64,000 nucleotides of DNA, taken from the NCBI RefSeq assembly GCF_030164425.1, contig NZ_JASNJD010000002.1, positions 124,001 to 188,000 on the forward strand, given 5' to 3'. A program made the translations under genes and the position numbers. Below, piece by piece: positions 61,144-64,000 of this stretch (the first letter of the stretch is position 1; the number at the start of each line of letters is the position of its first letter). The stretch is from Pseudodonghicola flavimaris. GTDB taxonomy: Bacteria > Pseudomonadota > Alphaproteobacteria > Rhodobacterales > Rhodobacteraceae. The notes under the pieces are model-generated. The model did no database searches. It had not been told where the DNA came from and worked only from the letters and a program-made list of their open reading frames with translations.

Positions 61144-64000
61144 TCATGACCGGCCGGCCCAGCGTCGCGCCTTGCCCCGCGCCGATCCCGCCGCCGGGCG
61201 GGCGAATTTCGACACCACACCACGGCTGGCCTCGACCTCGGCCCCGCGGGCGGCGATCACCGTGATCGGCATGTCCGCCGCCATCCGGCCACCGGCCAGC
61301 GGCATCAGCACGCTGACCCAGGTGTCGCCACTGAATTCGCCGAACATCATCAGATCGAACCGGTCCTCGCGGACCAGCGACAGCGCCTGGGCAGTGCTGG
61401 CGACCCGGGCGATCACCACGCCTTCCCGCGGCGGCAGCGCACCGGTCTCGCCCTCGATCTGCATGACCCGCAGCAGATTGTCCTGGCGCTGCTGTTCCAG
61501 CCACTCCGACAGCAGATCCGCCTGGCCGACCGGGCGCAGCATGCCCTCGACCTCGACCCCGCCCTTGCCACTGGCCTCGACCACGCTGACCGGGCGGTTT
61601 TCCAGCACGTCCGCCTCACAGAGCGACGCCAGCAGCGACCGGCCCTGTTCGCTCAGCCACATCAGCGCCGAGGACTGACCCAGAACGCCGACCCCCTTTA
61701 TCACCTGGCCGGCGGTAACCCGGGCGCTTTCGATGCTGACCCGGGCGCCGCGCTGCCGCAGCAACGCCACCAGCTGCAGGAAGGAATCGGCCAGCTCTTC
61801 CTCGCGCAACGGCGGCGCGGCGATGTCCGAGAAGGCGGCCGCCTGGCTCTCGGCCTCGGTCCGGTCCACCGCGATCAGCGCGTCGCCCTCCAGCCGCGGC
61901 AGATCGACGAAGAACTCCGTCCCCATGTCCACCTCGCTGGCGAAGAAGATCGCGCCCTCGTGTTCCTCCACGATCAGCCTGACGATCGACAGCCCCAGCC
62001 CGGTGCCGCCTTTCGAGCGGGTGTCGGAGCTGTCGGCCTGGGTGAACTTGTCGAAGATCGTCGGCTGCGCCGCCTTCGGAATGCCGGTGCCGAAATCGCG
62101 CACCGACAGCCGCAGCGCCCCCCGATGCGGCTGCAGCCGGATCACGACCTCCGACCCCTTGTGCGAGAACTTGGAGGCATTCGACAGCAGATTATCCATC
62201 ACCTGCATCAGCCGGTTGCGATCGCCCAGCGTCATCAGGGTCCCCGGTTCGCCATCGATCTCCGCCCGCAGCGTGACGCCGAACTTGTCGGCGTAGAAGC
62301 TGTTCGCCTCGATCGCCGCGGCCACCAGATCGGCCAGATCCAGCGGCTCCATCTTGAAGTCCATCTTACCGGCCTCGATCTTCTCGAGATCGAGGATATC
62401 GTTGATCAGCATCACCAGCCGGTCGCAGTTGGTACTGGCCATAGACACCATCTTCTTCACCGGGTCGGACATGTCGCCGATGGAGCCCGACATCGCCAAC
62501 CCCAGCGCGCCTTTCATCGAGGTCAGCGGCGTGCGCAATTCGTGGCTGACGGTCGAGATGAATTCGGTCTTCGCCTTCTCCGCCACCTTGCGCTGGGTGA
62601 TATCGCGATAGATCGCCACCAGCCGCGGTTCATCCTGATCCGGGCGGACGTATTCCAGGCTGATCTCATAGGGCGTGCCGGACCGGGTGGTGACCTCCCA
62701 GGTGATCCGCCGCTCCGGCCCTTCGACCAGCGCGTCACGGCGCATCTCCAGCGCCCGCAGCTCCTCTGCCGGGATGAACTCCCCGACCCGCCGGCCCTTC
62801 CAGCGGTCGCCGACCCGGGGCCGGATCATTTCCTGCGCGGCCTGGTTGCAATAGAGTATTTCCAGCGACGCCGGGCGCAGCACCAGAACCTGATCCTCGA
62901 TCAGCTCCAGCGTGTCGTTGAACCGTTCCTCGGAAATCCCCTTGCGGGTCTGGGTCACATCGGTGGCAACCACGGCGATCTCGCTCAGGGCATCGCCGCT
63001 GCCGGTGACCGGAATGCAGGTGCATTGCACGAAGGCTGAGGATCCATCCTCGCGCAGCAGGGTCAGCGCCCCGTTCCACGGCGCCCCCGCCTTCATCGCG
63101 GCCATGATATCGCCCATCAGCAGATCGCGGTCGCCCGCACCCAGAAGATCGGACAGCCGGTGGCTGAGCAGCCCCTGGCGCCGGCGGTCGATGGTGGTGC
63201 AGAAGCGGTCGTTGACATGCGAGATGACGCCGTCCTGCGTCAGCATGCAGAACACCGTGTGATCCTCGATCGCGTTGCGATAGAAGATTTTCGACCGCAC
63301 CTCGGATTGCAGCACATTGCGCCGCGCTTCGGCCAGCCGGATATTGCGGCGCAACTCATAGGCCAGGAACAGCAGCGACAGCAGGATCAGCGCCATGCCA
63401 CCGACAATCGGCGCGCGATAGCTGCGGAAAATGCGGTTGGCGGCCTGCAGCAGATAATTCTCATAGGGCCGGACACGCAGCGAGATCAGCAGATCATGCA
63501 CCGGCTGATAGTTCTGCGGCGCCAGCCAGACCACGCCCCCCGCCGCCGTCGCCTCCGGCCCGGCGACATCCAGCGTCAGCAACGCGTTGATCACCATCGC
63601 CAGCACCGGCTCGGGCACATCGGGCAGCGCCGACAGCACCCATTGTGGATAGAGCGGGGTGGAGACCCAGAACGGATAGCCCTCTGCCGGCAGGGCAGAG
63701 ACCGGCGCGAAATCGTCCAGATCGATGGCGCCGGCCGCCGCCAGCTCCTCCAGCAGACCGGCCCGGATCACACCGGCATCGACCAGCCCGGATTGCACCG
63801 CATAGACCACTTCGCGCTGATTGCCGCCGGAAAAGATCAGCTCGGACAGGGCGCTGTCCGGATCCATCCGCCGCTTGCGGAATTCCTGCGCCGCCAGCCA
63901 CCAACCGCCGAAATCGCCGCGCTCCACCGCCATCACCCGCCGCCCCTCGAGCTGGCGGATATCGCGCAGCGGGCTATCGGCGCGGGCGAAGATCAGCGCC
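61144..64000 (-). CDS. Hybrid-looking sensor histidine kinase with PhnD-like sensor, 5' partial
   Basis: The frame is open to the right edge, so the N-terminus is missing; 951 residues are visible. A periplasmic PhnD/SsuA-type binding domain is followed by a membrane helix (about 175-195 from ATG 63936), a PAS-like region (about 215-330), a second PAS region (340-450), the HisKA box with phospho-His (SHELRTPL), and HATPase motifs (DNLLSNASKFS, VRDFGTGIP, GGTGLGLSIV). The C-terminal 250 residues lack a recognisable receiver. It probably works with the downstream CheY-like protein. Confidence 0.92.
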   Translation of the reverse strand, partial: ALIFARADSPLRDIRQLEGRRVMAVERGDFGGWWLAAQEFRKRRMDPDSALSELIFSGGNQREVVYAVQSGLVDAGVIRAGLLEELAAAGAIDLDDFAPVSALPAEGYPFWVSTPLYPQWVLSALPDVPEPVLAMVINALLTLDVAGPEATAAGGVVWLAPQNYQPVHDLLISLRVRPYENYLLQAANRIFRSYRAPIVGGMALILLSLLFLAYELRRNIRLAEARRNVLQSEVRSKIFYRNAIEDHTVFCMLTQDGVISHVNDRFCTTIDRRRQGLLSHRLSDLLGAGDRDLLMGDIMAAMKAGAPWNGALTLLREDGSSAFVQCTCIPVTGSGDALSEIAVVATDVTQTRKGISEERFNDTLELIEDQVLVLRPASLEILYCNQAAQEMIRPRVGDRWKGRRVGEFIPAEELRALEMRRDALVEGPERRITWEVTTRSGTPYEISLEYVRPDQDEPRLVAIYRDITQRKVAEKAKTEFISTVSHELRTPLTSMKGALGLAMSGSIGDMSDPVKKMVSMASTNCDRLVMLINDILDLEKIEAGKMDFKMEPLDLADLVAAAIEANSFYADKFGVTLRAEIDGEPGTLMTLGDRNRLMQVMDNLLSNASKFSHKGSEVVIRLQPHRGALRLSVRDFGTGIPKAAQPTIFDKFTQADSSDTRSKGGTGLGLSIVRLIVEEHEGAIFFASEVDMGTEFFVDLPRLEGDALIAVDRTEAESQAAAFSDIAAPPLREEELADSFLQLVALLRQRGARVSIESARVTAGQVIKGVGVLGQSSALMWLSEQGRSLLASLCEADVLENRPVSVVEASGKGGVEVEGMLRPVGQADLLSEWLEQQRQDNLLRVMQIEGETGALPPREGVVIARVASTAQALSLVREDRFDLMMFGEFSGDTWVSVLMPLAGGRMAADMPITVIAARGAEVEASRGVVSKFARPAAGSARGKARRWAGRS

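Overview
The window is a GC-rich chromosomal segment of an alphaproteobacterium, most likely order Rhodobacterales (Rhodobacteraceae sensu lato). The reasons are the FlaF/FlbT pair beside a DUF1217 gene, an alphaproteobacterial-type flagellar set with a MotE-family protein, FliM followed by a DUF6468-type protein, a MucR/Ros zinc-finger regulator, CtrA-like boxes (TTAA-N7-TTAA), and the leuC-leuD-leuB arrangement. No rRNA, CRISPR array or transposase was seen. One tRNA gene (Pro, anticodon CGG) is present.

Region 1 (1-13.2 kb) is housekeeping. It holds a DUF599 membrane protein cut by the left edge, rlmH, rsfS, an MscS-type channel, leuC, an HdeD-like membrane protein, leuD, a membrane protein overlapping an EEP-family hydrolase, an NAD(P)-binding epimerase-like gene divergent from a LysR regulator, leuB, and a Na/Pi-cotransporter-type gene. 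Region 2 (13.17-15.68 kb) begins with tRNA-Pro. A stretch of visibly lower GC follows with a divergent GNAT/LysR pair, then a strong terminator. An imperfect inverted repeat brackets the stretch, so I suggest it was inserted between the tRNA and its terminator. Region 3 (15.7-20.5 kb) is accessory metabolism: LysR divergent from an SDR, a Tat-exported cyclophilin-like protein with an MFS exporter, and a Tat-exported alpha/beta hydrolase that lacks the usual nucleophilic serine.

Region 4 (20.7-60.7 kb) is one large flagellar locus. It contains flaF-flbT-DUF1217; fliF-fliH-fliN-fliP then fliG; fliL-fliM-DUF6468-MotE family; flgB-flgC-fliE-fliQ-lytic transglycosylase-flhA-fliR-flhB; fliI; fliC; flgI-rod-binding protein-FlgN-like; an FtcR-like regulator; flgE-flgK-flgL; a periplasmic helical-repeat protein; flgF-flgG-flgA-flgH-FliL-like; fliK-flgD; several unknowns; a second degenerate-receiver regulator; a MucR-type regulator; motB; a tail-anchored unknown; and motA-FliJ-like. 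Together these encode the export gate and ATPase, MS/C/P/L rings, rod, hook, filament, stator and likely transcriptional control. Genes for fliO, fliD, chemotaxis signalling and sigma factors were not seen. Region 5 (60.7-64 kb) is a CheY-like response regulator and a large sensor histidine kinase with a PhnD-like sensing domain, cut by the right edge.

The main points for a second look are the distributed CtrA-like boxes, two OmpR-type regulators with dismantled receivers plus a MucR protein in the same locus, stem-loops in the flagellin leader next to genes for FlbT/FlaF, four to five flagellar-locus proteins of unknown function, and the tRNA-adjacent insertion. All function calls rest on reading motifs and context by eye; no database search was run.
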